This document shows positions 35,370 to 45,148 of a DNA stretch of 64,000 nucleotides, one piece after another. The position numbers and the translations under genes were made by a program. The stretch covers positions 23,111 to 87,110 of the forward strand of contig CAYSTJ010000013.1 of NCBI GenBank assembly GCA_964434105.1. The letters run 5' to 3'. This stretch comes from CAYNST01 sp964434105. Lineage in GTDB: Bacteria; Pseudomonadota; Gammaproteobacteria; Pseudomonadales; Cellvibrionaceae. Each line of letters starts with the position of its first letter. Position 1 is the stretch's first letter. The notes under the pieces are model-generated. The model did not search any database and was not told the origin of the DNA. It saw only the letters and a program-made list of their open reading frames with translations.

Positions 35370-36404
35370 TTAGAAATTCTCCGGCATTTTGGCTTTTTCC
35401 CGGGCATTCTCCCGACTGACAATCCGCTTGGCCACCAGATCGGCCAGGCACTGATCCATGGTCTGCATACCGACCGACGCCCCCGTCTGAATGGACGAAT
35501 ACATCTGTGCAACTTTGTCTTCCCGGATCAGGTTCCGAATCGCCGGCGTACCCCGCATAATCTCATGAGCGGCCACCCGGCCACCCCCGACTCGCTTGAT
35601 CAGGGTCTGGGAAACCACGGCCTGCAGGGACTCCGACAGCATGGAGCGCACCATCGCCTTTTCGTTGGCCGGAAAAACATCCACCACCCGGTCGATAGTC
35701 TTGGCCGCCGACGTGGTGTGCAATGTGCCGAATACCAGGTGGCCGGTCTCGGCGGCCGTCAGTGCCAGGCGGATGGTTTCCAGGTCGCGCATCTCCCCCA
35801 CCAGGATAATGTCCGGGTCTTCCCGCAGGGCGGAACGCAGCGCTTCTGCGAAGCCGTGTGTATCGCGGTGGACTTCTCGCTGGTTCACCAGACATTTCTT
35901 GCTTTCATGCACAAATTCAATTGGGTCTTCGATGGTGAGGATGTGGTGGTATTTGCTTTCGTTAATAAAATCCACCATGGCGGCCAGGGTAGTGGATTTG
36001 CCGGAGCCGGTCGGCCCCGTCACCAGGACCAGGCCGCGCGGCACCGAGGACACGTCACGGAACACCTGCCCCATACCCAGCTCTTCCATGGTCAGCACCT
36101 TGGAAGGAATGGTACGGAATACTGCGCCGGCGCCACGATTCTGGTTGAACGCGTTAACCCGGAAGCGGGCGACCCCGGGAACTTCGAAAGAGAAGTCCGT
36201 CTCCAGAAATTCCTCGAAATCCTTGCGCTGCTTGTCATTCATTATTTCGTAGATCAGACTGTGCACCTGTTTGTGATCCATGGGCGGCAGATTGATACGC
36301 CGCACATCGCCATCAACACGAATCATGGGCGGGAGACCCGCCGACAGATGCAGGTCGGAAGCGCCCTGTTTGGCAGAAAAGGCAAGTAGCTCGGTGATAT
36401 CCAT
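35370..36404 (-). CDS. pilT: Type IV pilus retraction ATPase PilT
   Basis: Main pilus retraction motor, 344 residues from the ATG at 36404, exactly the length of the P. aeruginosa protein. SDLHLSAGLPPMIRVDG is the N-terminal domain signature; Walker A is GPTGSGKSTT, Walker B LVGEMRDLETIRLAL, the His box VFGTLHTTS, and the AIRNLIRE motif needed for retraction is near the C-terminus. The frame extends 14 codons upstream, but the canonical MDITELLAFS start is clear. Divergent from yggS. Confidence 0.97.
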   Translation of the reverse strand: MDITELLAFSAKQGASDLHLSAGLPPMIRVDGDVRRINLPPMDHKQVHSLIYEIMNDKQRKDFEEFLETDFSFEVPGVARFRVNAFNQNRGAGAVFRTIPSKVLTMEELGMGQVFRDVSSVPRGLVLVTGPTGSGKSTTLAAMVDFINESKYHHILTIEDPIEFVHESKKCLVNQREVHRDTHGFAEALRSALREDPDIILVGEMRDLETIRLALTAAETGHLVFGTLHTTSAAKTIDRVVDVFPANEKAMVRSMLSESLQAVVSQTLIKRVGGGRVAAHEIMRGTPAIRNLIREDKVAQMYSSIQTGASVGMQTMDQCLADLVAKRIVSRENAREKAKMPENF

Positions 36405-36532
36405 GAAAAGAAAACCCTTGTACGTGGGGGCTGTCGTTACAGCCACTGAAAAGTTATCGATTACTCCGGTATATTACCCGCATGAAAGCGGCTCACCGCG
36501 AGCGGTCCAGCGTGCGTTGTACCAATAAGTAT

Positions 36533-37210
36533 ATGCACAGGATTTCAGACCGCCTAACGCAGGTTCAAAATTCCATACAAAGTCTGGCGCTGTCCTGTGA
36601 CCGCAAGCCGGACGATGTGTTGTTGCTGGCGGTCAGTAAAACTCACCCGGCCACCGCCATAGAGGCCGCATTCCATGCCGGGCAGCGGCATTTTGGGGAG
36701 AACTATTTGCAGGAGGCCGTCGCCAAAATCGCAGCGCTTGCACATCTACCGCTGTGCTGGCATTTTATTGGGCCGCTGCAGAGTAACAAAACCGGCGCCG
36801 TTGCGGCCCATTTTGACTGGGTGCACACGGTTGACCGCGTTAAAATCGCTGAACGGCTCAACCAGCAGCGCCCTTCTGACCTGCCCCCGCTCAACATTTG
36901 CATACAGGTGAACATTGACCGGGAGCCCAGCAAGGCGGGCTGCCTGCCGGAGGAAGCGACAGCGTTATGCCGGCAGGTGAGCGCACTGCCCAACGTCAGT
37001 CTGCGCGGGTTGATGTCAATTCCGCGACCGGGCAACAGCGCCGACGCTTTCCGACGTGTCACGCAGTTGCAGCAGCAGATCGCGAGTACGACGGGATTGG
37101 CACTCGACACACTGTCGATGGGCATGTCGGATGATCTGCCGGAGGCGATTGCTGCCGGCGCTACGATAGTACGGGTCGGGACGGCGATATTCGGCCCGCG
37201 GCCCGTCTGA
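36533..37210 (+). CDS. yggS: PLP homeostasis protein YggS (PLPBP family)
   Basis: A 225-residue single-domain PLP-binding protein that buffers pyridoxal phosphate; no catalytic reaction is known. The PLP lysine is in LLAVSKTHPA. FGENYLQEA, WHFIGPLQSNK, and LSMGMSDDLPEAI with VRVGTAIFG are family marks. A start at 36482 is also in frame, but 36533 gives the usual length and MHRISDRLTQV. Divergent from pilT, upstream of proC, the normal order. Confidence 0.95.
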   Translation: MHRISDRLTQVQNSIQSLALSCDRKPDDVLLLAVSKTHPATAIEAAFHAGQRHFGENYLQEAVAKIAALAHLPLCWHFIGPLQSNKTGAVAAHFDWVHTVDRVKIAERLNQQRPSDLPPLNICIQVNIDREPSKAGCLPEEATALCRQVSALPNVSLRGLMSIPRPGNSADAFRRVTQLQQQIASTTGLALDTLSMGMSDDLPEAIAAGATIVRVGTAIFGPRPV

Positions 37211-37306
37211 TTCACCCCGTCCGGGCCACGGGGAACACTGACGCGGCGACGGCAGCCCGGCCCTGGGCGTGCCCGCTCCGCACTGACCACGACGAATGAG
37301 GTGTTT

Positions 37307-38146
37307 GTGTCTACAACAAAAATCGGCTTTATCGGCGGCGGCAACATGGCCCGCAGCATTATTGGTGGACTGGTTGACGCGTTGGTGCCGGGACAGCCGG
37401 ACAACGCACCGGTATCCGTGATGGTGAGCGATCCCAGCGCGGCATCGCGGGAGGGGCTGGAGCGGGACTTTGGTGTCATAACCGTCGCCGAAAACCGTCC
37501 GGTCTGTGAGTTTGCCGACGTTCTGATCCTGGCGGTCAAACCCCAGGTGATGGGGCCGGTATGTCAGGCCCTGCGGGAATTCCGTCAGCCGCATGCCATG
37601 GTGATTTCAATCGCAGCGGGCATTAGCTGTGCCAGCCTGAAACAATGGCTTGGCAGCTCAGTGCCTGTCGTGCGATGCATGCCCAACACGCCGGCACTGG
37701 TCCAGTGCGGCGCCACTGGCGTGTTCGCCACCGCAGACGTCAGCCCCCAGCAACGGCAGCATGCCCAAGCTGTGTTAAGTGCGGTAGGCACCGTTCACTG
37801 GGTTGAGGAGGAAAGCCTGATTGATGCGGTGACCGCAGTATCCGGCAGTGGGCCGGCCTATTTCTTCCTTTTAATAGAAGCCATGACCGACGCCGGCGTC
37901 CAACTCGGACTGGAGCGCGAAACCGCCGCAAAACTGGCCATTCAAACCGCGGCCGGAGCTGCTAAACTGGCGGCCTCCGGTGATGCCGATGCGGCAGAAC
38001 TGCGTCGGCGGGTAAGTTCTCCCGGCGGTACAACGGAACGTGCCATTCAGGTGTTCGAACAACAAGGCTTTCGCGAGACAGTACAGCAGGCGATGACTGC
38101 CTGCGCCAACCGCTCCATCGAACTGGCCCGTCTTCTCGGCGACTAA
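37307..38146 (+). CDS. proC: Pyrroline-5-carboxylate reductase
   Basis: NADPH-dependent enzyme making proline from pyrroline-5-carboxylate, about 279 residues. The N-terminal Rossmann motif is IGFIGGGNMARSIIGGL; the signatures PVVRCMPNTPALV and AVSGSGPAYFFLLIEAMTDA follow, with SPGGTTERAI near the end. Two GTG starts are in frame, 37301 and 37307; AGG at 37299-37301 is better placed for the second. It sits between yggS and yggT. Confidence 0.96.
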   Translation: MSTTKIGFIGGGNMARSIIGGLVDALVPGQPDNAPVSVMVSDPSAASREGLERDFGVITVAENRPVCEFADVLILAVKPQVMGPVCQALREFRQPHAMVISIAAGISCASLKQWLGSSVPVVRCMPNTPALVQCGATGVFATADVSPQQRQHAQAVLSAVGTVHWVEEESLIDAVTAVSGSGPAYFFLLIEAMTDAGVQLGLERETAAKLAIQTAAGAAKLAASGDADAAELRRRVSSPGGTTERAIQVFEQQGFRETVQQAMTACANRSIELARLLGD

Positions 38147-38189
38147 CTGTCCTCGGCGCTTAACCTTCAATCAAAGGCCCTATTCATTC

Positions 38190-38780
38190 ATGGAAACCTT
38201 GCAAGAAATCCTCGTTTTTTTAATCCGTGTGTTCGGCTCGCTGTACCTGAGCCTGATACTGCTGCGCTTTTTGTTACAGGCGGCGCGAGCGGATTTCTAC
38301 AATCCGATTTCGCAGCTGCTCGTCAAACTGACCAATCCCCTGCTGATTCCGTTGCGCAAAGTGATACCCGGCATATGGGGCATCGACCTGGCGTCGCTGG
38401 TACTGGCCTTACTGTTCCACTGGCTGGTGATGCAGCTGGTACTGCTGGTCAGTGGCTATGGTATGGGCCCACCCTTGGCGATGATTGCCTGGAGCCTGAT
38501 TGCTATCGCTTTGAATATCATTAATATCTACCTGTTCGCAGGCCTGGTACTGTTTATCACCAGTTTCCTGGCACCTTACAGCACTCATCCGGTGCTGTTG
38601 CTCGTACGGCAGCTCCTGGAGCCTTTGCTGGCGCCGATCCGGCGCTTTGTGCCGGCGGTTGGCGGCCTCGATTTTTCACTGTTTTTCGCCGGCATATTTT
38701 TGGTGGTACTGCGCATGATCGTGATCAGTACCGGTCGCAATTTCCAGACCCCGTTTGGCCTGCTGATAGGGTATACCTGA
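38190..38780 (+). CDS. yggT: YggT family membrane protein
   Basis: A 196-residue integral membrane protein made of two YggT repeats, each with paired hydrophobic helices and a conserved LRFLLQAARADFYNPISQ or ISTGRNFQTPFG-type segment. Function is not established; roles in osmotic tolerance and membrane protein placement have been suggested for homologues. Forty-three bp after proC on the same strand. Confidence 0.93.
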   Translation: METLQEILVFLIRVFGSLYLSLILLRFLLQAARADFYNPISQLLVKLTNPLLIPLRKVIPGIWGIDLASLVLALLFHWLVMQLVLLVSGYGMGPPLAMIAWSLIAIALNIINIYLFAGLVLFITSFLAPYSTHPVLLLVRQLLEPLLAPIRRFVPAVGGLDFSLFFAGIFLVVLRMIVISTGRNFQTPFGLLIGYT

Positions 38781-38817
38781 CATTACTACTGCTGACGTTA
38801 CAACAACTGGCCCGGTT

Positions 38818-39963
38818 ATGCGCTCCTCATTTCCTCCAGATTCGGTCGGACTGGTGCAGCCCCGCACCATTCATTTCGATACGCCGCTGTTGCTGGCCAA
38901 TGGGCGCCTGCTGGACAATTACGAACTTGTCGTTGAAACCTACGGCGAACTGAATGACCAGCGCAGCAACGCGGTGCTGGTCTGCCATGCCCTGTCCGGC
39001 CATCATCACGCCGCCGGCTATCATACGCCTGGCGATAAAAAGCCTGGATGGTGGGACGCCTACATCGGGCCGGGCAAAGCCATCGACACCCGCCGCTTCT
39101 TTGTCGTCAGTCTGAACAATATCGGTGGCTGTCATGGCTCCACCGGCCCCCGCAGCATCAATCCCGCGACGGGCGAGCCATGGGGCGCAGACTTTCCGTC
39201 ATTGCGTGTACGCGACTGGGTGGAATCCCAGTACCGGCTTATGCAGCACTTGGGCATCAACCGCTGGAGCGCCGTGGTGGGCGGCAGCCTGGGTGGGATG
39301 CAGGCCATGCGCTGGGCACTGGAGCATCCCGACTGCCTCGACCACTGCGTGACAATTGCCTCGGCGATGAAGCTCACGGCGCAGAACATTGCTTTCAACC
39401 AGACAGCACGCCAGTCGATCATGTGCGATCCTGATTTTGCCGACGGTCACTACCTGAAACACGGAACCCAGCCGCTAAATGGTCTGTCGGTCGCCCGCAT
39501 GATCGGGCATATCACTTACCTCTCCAATGCCGGCATGGGCGAGAAGTTCGGGCGAGCGTTGCGTTCGGGCAGCTTCGCGCGCGGTGTGGAGGAGCCCGTC
39601 GAATTTCAGATCGAGAGTTATCTGCGCCACCAGGGCAACCGCTTCTCCAAAACCTTCGACGCCAATACCTACATTCTGATGACCCGTGCCCTCGACTATT
39701 TCGATCTGGCGCGCGAGTACAACGATGATCCGGTTGCGGCTTTCCAGCATGCGCGATGCAGGTTCCTGGTGATTTCCTTCACTTCGGACTGGCGATTTGC
39801 GCCCGAACGCTCGCGGGAAATCACGACTGCCCTGATGCGGGCCGGCAGGGATGTCGTTTACGCCGAGATTGAATCGGACTTCGGACACGATGCGTTTCTG
39901 GTCCCCAATCAGCCTCGATACGACCAACTGTTTGGCCGCTACATGCAGGGAATATCGATCTGA
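38818..39963 (+). CDS. metX: Homoserine O-acyltransferase MetX
   Basis: Alpha/beta-hydrolase enzyme of 381 residues that acylates homoserine in methionine synthesis. The nucleophile Ser is in VVGGSLGGMQAMRWA, the Asp lies in the FTSDWRFAPERSRE region, and the His is in ESDFGHDAFL. NNIGGCHGSTGPRS is the oxyanion-side family signature. Pseudomonas-type MetX proteins use succinyl-CoA, so the acyl group cannot be fixed by eye. Its TGA overlaps the metW ATG by one base. Confidence 0.95.
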   Translation: MRSSFPPDSVGLVQPRTIHFDTPLLLANGRLLDNYELVVETYGELNDQRSNAVLVCHALSGHHHAAGYHTPGDKKPGWWDAYIGPGKAIDTRRFFVVSLNNIGGCHGSTGPRSINPATGEPWGADFPSLRVRDWVESQYRLMQHLGINRWSAVVGGSLGGMQAMRWALEHPDCLDHCVTIASAMKLTAQNIAFNQTARQSIMCDPDFADGHYLKHGTQPLNGLSVARMIGHITYLSNAGMGEKFGRALRSGSFARGVEEPVEFQIESYLRHQGNRFSKTFDANTYILMTRALDYFDLAREYNDDPVAAFQHARCRFLVISFTSDWRFAPERSREITTALMRAGRDVVYAEIESDFGHDAFLVPNQPRYDQLFGRYMQGISI

Positions 39964-40562
39964 TGCGTATCGATCTGCGAATTATCGATCAGTGGATTCA
40001 GCCCGGCTCCCGGGTGCTGGATCTGGGCTGCGGCGACGGCACCATGCTCAAGCACCTGGTCGACCAGAAAAAAGTGAGAGGCTACGGCCTGGAAATCAGC
40101 CCGGAGGGGATACTCGCCTGCGTCGGCAAAGGGCTGAACGTCATTGAGCAGAACCTCAATGAAGGCCTCAGCAACTTTGATGACGACAGCTTTGATACCG
40201 TCATTATGTCGCAGACACTGCAAACCATGCGCGCGCCGGATCGTACGCTGGCTGAAATGACCCGCGTCGGTCGCGAATGCGTTGTTACCATTCCCAATTT
40301 TGGCCACTGGCGCGCACGCTTTCAGCTGGGGCTCAAAGGGCGGATGCCGGTATCCGACCTGCTGCCCTACGAGTGGTACAACACGCCCAATATCCATTTT
40401 TGTACATTCAGGGATTTCGAGATTCTGTGCCGTGACATGGGCCTGCACGTGGTCGACAAGCTGGTTACCGCCGAACAGCCACTCAGTAAACTGCTGCACG
40501 CCATCAACCCCAATCTGTTTGGTGAAACCGGCATTTTCCGGGTCAAAAAGCATTCGAGGTAA
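39963..40562 (+). CDS. metW: Methionine biosynthesis protein MetW
   Basis: A 199-residue class I methyltransferase-fold protein with the SAM-site-like motif VLDLGCGDGTML and later YGLEISPEGI. MetW accompanies MetX in many proteobacteria, and the pair is needed for full acyltransferase activity in some; whether MetW is itself a methyltransferase is unclear. The start overlaps the metX stop (TGATG), so the two are translationally coupled. Confidence 0.95.
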   Translation: MRIDLRIIDQWIQPGSRVLDLGCGDGTMLKHLVDQKKVRGYGLEISPEGILACVGKGLNVIEQNLNEGLSNFDDDSFDTVIMSQTLQTMRAPDRTLAEMTRVGRECVVTIPNFGHWRARFQLGLKGRMPVSDLLPYEWYNTPNIHFCTFRDFEILCRDMGLHVVDKLVTAEQPLSKLLHAINPNLFGETGIFRVKKHSR

Positions 40563-40566
40563 AAAC

Positions 40567-40998
40567 ATGCGTTATTTTCTGATACTGGCTTTTATTGCAA
40601 TGCTGTCCCTGCCGGGGCACGCCGAGATGGAATCGACGCGGCAATTCGGCGACTATGACGTTCACTATATGGTTTTCGACAGCGAATTTGTGACCGCTGA
40701 AATCGCCGCCCTGCACGGGCTGGTGCGCGGTCGCGATCTGGCCCTGATCAATATTTCCGTGCACGAAGCCAGCAGCGGCAAACCGGTACGTGCCACGGTA
40801 ACCGGGCAGGCGCGCAACCTGATTCAGCAAAGCAGGCCCCTGAGCTTTAAAACCATCGAAGAGCCCGACGCCGTCTACGCAATCGCCAGCCTGCGCCACA
40901 CCAACGAGGAAGTTTTCCACTTCCACCTCGACATACTGCCAGAGGGCGAAACCCGCCCGCTACAGCTGCAATTCACCCGCAAACTCTACAGGAACTGA
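40567..40998 (+). CDS. DUF4426 periplasmic protein
   Basis: A 143-residue exported protein. The signal peptide (MRYFLILAFIAMLSLPGHA) is followed by EMESTRQFGDYDVHYMVFDS and beta-rich segments to LQLQFTRKLYRN. This matches the DUF4426 family found after metW in Pseudomonas. Function is unknown. The ATG at 40567 has GAGG eight bases upstream and lies 4 bp after the metW stop, so it is in the same operon. Confidence 0.88.
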   Translation: MRYFLILAFIAMLSLPGHAEMESTRQFGDYDVHYMVFDSEFVTAEIAALHGLVRGRDLALINISVHEASSGKPVRATVTGQARNLIQQSRPLSFKTIEEPDAVYAIASLRHTNEEVFHFHLDILPEGETRPLQLQFTRKLYRN

Positions 40999-41001
40999 AC
41001 C

Positions 41002-41604
41002 GTGCACGCGGAACTGCTCGTCCTCGCCACCGGCAATACCGGCAAACTGAAACAGTTCCAGGCGCTGCTGGCGGACTGTAACATCGACGTCCGACCGCAG
41101 AACCTCTACGGGGTCAGCCCGGTTGAGGAAACCGGCCTGACCTTTATAGAAAATGCCATACTCAAAGCCCGGCATGCCGCAGCGGCAACCGGCCTGCCTG
41201 CGCTGGCCGACGATTCCGGTCTCGAAGTCGATCATCTGCAGGGCAAACCCGGCATCCATAGTGCCCGGTTTGCCGGCGAAGGCGCGCGCGATGCCGACAA
41301 TAACCGCAAGCTGCTGGCGCAACTCGCTGGCGTGCCGCCCGCGCAGCGAACGGCCCGCTATCAGTGTGTACTGGTCTATATGCGTCACGCCACCGACCCC
41401 ACACCCATTGTCTGTCAGGCCGCCTGGGAGGGTCGCATTCTGGAAGCGCCAGCCGGCGAAGGCGGGTTTGGCTACGATCCGATATTTTATGATCCGCGCT
41501 ATCAGTGCTCTTCTGCCCAGATGGACAGCAATATAAAAGGCAAAGTCAGCCATCGCGGTCAGGCCATGGCACAACTGCTGGACGCCCTGCGTGTCCGACG
41601 CTGA
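41002..41604 (+). CDS. rdgB: dITP/XTP pyrophosphatase (RdgB/HAM1)
   Basis: A 200-residue house-cleaning nucleotide pyrophosphatase. ATGNTGKLKQFQ at the N-terminus binds the phosphates; TFIENAILKARHAA, LADDSGLEVDHLQGKPGIHS and EGGFGYDPIF are family signatures. The GTG start at 41002 is 3 bp after the previous stop with AGGA upstream. The 3' end overlaps hemW by 14 nt. Confidence 0.96.
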   Translation: MHAELLVLATGNTGKLKQFQALLADCNIDVRPQNLYGVSPVEETGLTFIENAILKARHAAAATGLPALADDSGLEVDHLQGKPGIHSARFAGEGARDADNNRKLLAQLAGVPPAQRTARYQCVLVYMRHATDPTPIVCQAAWEGRILEAPAGEGGFGYDPIFYDPRYQCSSAQMDSNIKGKVSHRGQAMAQLLDALRVRR

Positions 41605-42760
41605 CACCCCGGTGCCGCTGGCGCTCTACATCCACATCCCCTGGTGTGTACGCAAATGTCCCTATTGTGATTTCAATTCGCATCAACTGACGGAATTACC
41701 GGAAGCGGAATATGTACAGGCATTGCGCAACGACTTGCGCGAGGATCGCCATCTGGCGAGAGGCCGGCCTTTGCAATCCGTTTTTTTCGGGGGCGGAACG
41801 CCGAGCCTGTTCAGTGCTGATGCGATAGCTGACATACTCGCGGAAGCCCGGAAGCAGGTCGGCTTTACCGACGACATCGAAATCACACTGGAAGCCAACC
41901 CCGGTACCACCGAATATACCAGCCTGCCCCGCCTGCACAACGCCGGCGTCAACCGCGTGTCCTTCGGTGTGCAGAGTTTCAATGATCTGCACCTGCAGCG
42001 ACTGGGACGGATTCACTCCGGTCGCCAGGCGCACTTGGCATTTGCGACTGCACGTCAGGCCGGCTTTGACAATATTAATCTCGATCTGATGCATGGGCTG
42101 CCCGGACAGACCGTCGCCGAGGCGCTGGATGATTTGCAGCAGGCCATCGCGCTGGGGCCGGAGCATTTGTCCTGGTACCAGTTAACCATCGAACCCAATA
42201 CGGTCTTTCACAAACAGCCGCCAGTGTTGCCGGAGGATGACACACTCGCCGATATACAGGAGGCCGGCCTGGCGGTGCTGCAACAGGCGGGTTATCAGCA
42301 GTATGAAATCTCCGCATTCTGCAGACCAGGCCGCGCGGCACGCCACAACCTCAATTACTGGCAATTCGGTGATTACCTGGCCATCGGTGCCGGTGCCCAC
42401 GGCAAAATCACGGGAAGCGATGGCGCGATTCTGCGCTATCAGAAAACCCGTCTGCCCGCCGATTACCTGAATCCGGCCAAGCCGTTTACGGCGGGAGGGT
42501 CGCGAGTAAAGCGCGGGGCGCTACCCCTGGAATTTATGATGAACGCGCTAAGACTGGTCGACGGTGTCCCGCGCAGACTGTTTGCACAGCGTACCGGCCT
42601 GCCGGACCATGTCCTGAAAAGCGCAACAAGCCAACTGATTGGGCAGGGTCTGCTGGAAGACGATGCCCACCGGTATCGCCCCACCACGCTGGGACTACGA
42701 TTTTTGAACGACACATTGCAGGCATTCGCCATGGCCGATACAGCCCATCCGGAAAGTTAG
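41591..42760 (+). CDS. hemW: Heme chaperone HemW
   Basis: A 389-residue radical SAM protein related to coproporphyrinogen oxidase HemN. The cluster motif is CVRKCPYC (C-x3-C-x2-C), preceded by LYIHIPW. The missing HemN-specific tail and the QSFNDLHLQRLGRIH segment favour HemW, which delivers heme to membrane targets. The GTG start at 41591 lies inside rdgB in another frame, a common arrangement. Confidence 0.94.
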   Translation: MSDADTPVPLALYIHIPWCVRKCPYCDFNSHQLTELPEAEYVQALRNDLREDRHLARGRPLQSVFFGGGTPSLFSADAIADILAEARKQVGFTDDIEITLEANPGTTEYTSLPRLHNAGVNRVSFGVQSFNDLHLQRLGRIHSGRQAHLAFATARQAGFDNINLDLMHGLPGQTVAEALDDLQQAIALGPEHLSWYQLTIEPNTVFHKQPPVLPEDDTLADIQEAGLAVLQQAGYQQYEISAFCRPGRAARHNLNYWQFGDYLAIGAGAHGKITGSDGAILRYQKTRLPADYLNPAKPFTAGGSRVKRGALPLEFMMNALRLVDGVPRRLFAQRTGLPDHVLKSATSQLIGQGLLEDDAHRYRPTTLGLRFLNDTLQAFAMADTAHPES

Positions 42761-42892
42761 CGGTAGTCAGTGATGGATCACGCCGGGGCATTGCATTGTC
42801 GACGTGCACACTCAAATAAATTGTCCCAACGGCGGCAGAGCACGACAGAACTGTCATAATGAGGCTTTACCGTATTTGAAAATAACGCAACC

Positions 42893-45010
42893 ATGCAAAG
42901 TAATCCCATGTCAGAACATTCCTCAGACCCGCAAACCAGCGATTCGCCTGAAGCCGGGCTCGACAATCCCACTTACTACATCAACCGGGAGTTAAGCAAT
43001 CTCAGTTTCAATCAGCGGGTGCTGGCCCAGACACTGGATGAATCACACCCCTTGCTGGAACGACTGAAGTTTCTGCTCATCTTCAGCTCCAACCTGGACG
43101 AGTTTTTCGAGATACGGGTCGCGGGACTCATGCAGAGCATTCTCTATGAGCGTGAAGTAACCGGCCCGGACGGCCTGCCGGCAAGAGACTGTCTCAAACG
43201 TATCAGTGAGATATGTCACGAGCTGGTCGACCAGCAGTACGATATGCTCAACTACACGCTGATTCCGGCGCTCGAAAAGGAGGGCATTTTCTTTCTGCGA
43301 CGTAGCCAGTGGAGTGAAAGTCACGCCGCGTGGATCGAAAACTACGTCTTGAACTCGGTTCTGCCAGTGCTTAGCCCGATTGGGCTCGATCCAGCGCATC
43401 CGTTCCCGCGCCTGGTCAACAAGAGTTTGAATTTTATTGTGGCACTGGAGGGCAAGGACGCCTTCGGTCGCGATCTCGGGCTGGCCATCGTACCCGCCCC
43501 ACGCTCGCTGCCCCGCATTGTCGAGCTGCCAGTCGACGTAGCCGCGGGCAACCACGCGCTGGTATTCCTGTCATCGATGATACACGCTCACGCGGACAAG
43601 CTGTTCCCCGGGATGACGATCAAGGGCTGCTATCAGTTTCGAATTACCCGCAACGCCGATCTGGACGTCGATATCGAAGGTATTGAAGACCTGGCCCGCA
43701 CGCTGCGAGGCGAGCTGCATTCACGCCGCTTTGGCACCGCCGTGCGTCTCGAAGTGGCCGACAACTGCCCCAAGGAATTGACCGACTTTCTGCTCGACGA
43801 GATAGGACTGACCGAGGACGAACTGTATCAGGTTAACGGGCCGGTAAACCTGCAGCGTCTGATGGGCCTGGGCAACGTCTTAAACCGCAGCGATCTGCAG
43901 TATCCGGTATTTGTGCCGGGCATCCCGAAGGGGCTGAGCCGAAAAGACAATATCTTTCGCGCGCTGACCAAACGTTCATATCTCCTGCTGCACCCCTTTG
44001 AGTCCTTTGCGCCGGTCGTCCAGCTGGTCCGCCGGGCCGCCAAGGACCCGGATGTTGTTGCCATAAAACAGACGCTGTACCGTACGGGCAATGAATCGTC
44101 AATCGTGGATGCCCTTCTCGATGCCGCCCGCAATGGCAAAGAAGTGATCGTCGTAGTGGAATTGCGGGCACGTTTTGATGAAGAGGAAAACCTGGAACTG
44201 GCCAGTCGTCTGCAGGAAGCCGGAGCGGTTGTCGTGTACGGCGTCGTTGGGTACAAAACCCACGCGAAAATGGTGCTGATAGTCAGGCGGGAAGGCGACG
44301 AACTGAAGCGTTACTGCCACCTGGGGACCGGAAATTATCATACCGGCAACGCCCGCCTCTACACCGATTATTCGCTGCTGACGGCCGAGCCGGCTACCTG
44401 CGAAGACGTGCATCGTATATTCCAGCAACTGACCGGCATGGGCAAAACGGAAAAAATGAACCGTCTGTACCATGCCCCATTTACGCTGAAGCGTCAGCTG
44501 CTGCGTTTGATCGAGGGTGAAACCAAAGCCGCGGCCGAAGGGCGGGACGCACGCATCATAATCAAATGCAATGGCCTGACTGAAGAGAAAACCATACAGG
44601 CCCTGTACAAGGCCTCACAGGCGGGGGTAAAGATAGACCTTATCATTCGCGGCATGTGTGCCCTGCGGCCCGGAATACCGGGCGTGTCAGAAAATATACG
44701 GGTACACTCCATCGTCGGCCGGTTCCTTGAACACACCCGCGTTTTGTATTTCGCCAGTGCCAGCCCACAGATTTATTGTGGCAGCGCCGATTTGATGGAC
44801 CGCAATCTCAACCGGCGGGTGGAAGTCTTTTTTCCGATTGAGGAGTCCGCCATGGTAAACCGGGTCCTGAGAGAACTTGTCCTGTACCTGGAGGACGGGC
44901 GGCAGCGATGGGAGCTGAAGTACGACGGCGAGTACGTACTCACCGGCGATGGCAACCAGCCTTCGGCCCAGGGCATCCTGCTGCAACAACTCGCCAAACC
45001 ACTGGTCTAG
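42893..45010 (+). CDS. ppk: Polyphosphate kinase 1
   Basis: A 705-residue membrane-associated enzyme that polymerises the gamma-phosphate of ATP into polyphosphate. The N-terminal helical domain starts YYINRELSNLSFNQRVL. The phosphorylated His is expected in GYKTHAKMVLI near residue 457, and the second conserved His in FLEHTRVLYF near 615. Another ATG at 42908 is also possible. In Pseudomonas ppx follows convergently, but here only a hairpin and the trxA promoter follow. Confidence 0.96.
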   Translation: MQSNPMSEHSSDPQTSDSPEAGLDNPTYYINRELSNLSFNQRVLAQTLDESHPLLERLKFLLIFSSNLDEFFEIRVAGLMQSILYEREVTGPDGLPARDCLKRISEICHELVDQQYDMLNYTLIPALEKEGIFFLRRSQWSESHAAWIENYVLNSVLPVLSPIGLDPAHPFPRLVNKSLNFIVALEGKDAFGRDLGLAIVPAPRSLPRIVELPVDVAAGNHALVFLSSMIHAHADKLFPGMTIKGCYQFRITRNADLDVDIEGIEDLARTLRGELHSRRFGTAVRLEVADNCPKELTDFLLDEIGLTEDELYQVNGPVNLQRLMGLGNVLNRSDLQYPVFVPGIPKGLSRKDNIFRALTKRSYLLLHPFESFAPVVQLVRRAAKDPDVVAIKQTLYRTGNESSIVDALLDAARNGKEVIVVVELRARFDEEENLELASRLQEAGAVVVYGVVGYKTHAKMVLIVRREGDELKRYCHLGTGNYHTGNARLYTDYSLLTAEPATCEDVHRIFQQLTGMGKTEKMNRLYHAPFTLKRQLLRLIEGETKAAAEGRDARIIIKCNGLTEEKTIQALYKASQAGVKIDLIIRGMCALRPGIPGVSENIRVHSIVGRFLEHTRVLYFASASPQIYCGSADLMDRNLNRRVEVFFPIEESAMVNRVLRELVLYLEDGRQRWELKYDGEYVLTGDGNQPSAQGILLQQLAKPLV

Positions 45011-45012
45011 AA

Positions 45013-45062
45013 GTCTGTTGATGTTTCATCGGCGCATCTGTACCGGTGAAACGTCAACAGAC
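45013..45062 (+). terminator. Long hairpin directly after ppk
   Basis: GTCTGTTGATGTTTCA and TGAAACGTCAACAGAC form a 16-bp stem with a single G-T pair and an 18-nt loop, starting two bases after the ppk stop. No T-run follows, so it may act as a 3'-end stabiliser or with Rho rather than as a classic terminator. Confidence 0.6.
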
Positions 45063-45119
45063 CCCGACACCGATAACCGCGATAACGGGCACTCTACAGG
45101 CCGATTGGGGTCAAAAGGG

Positions 45120-45148
45120 TTGTAACGCGACGATGCAGTCCCTATTAT
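45120..45148 (+). promoter_or_regulatory. Sigma-70 promoter of trxA
   Basis: TTGTAA, a 17-base spacer, then TATTAT (five of six to the -10 consensus), about 105 bp upstream of the trxA start. Transcription would begin near 45155. Confidence 0.65.

Noticed and set aside
35367..36389. A 340-codon plus-strand frame opposite pilT and a 331-codon frame opposite pilU (34288-35283)
   Set aside because: Pure antisense shadows of well-conserved ATPase genes; composition is His/Gln/Arg-rich without any domain.
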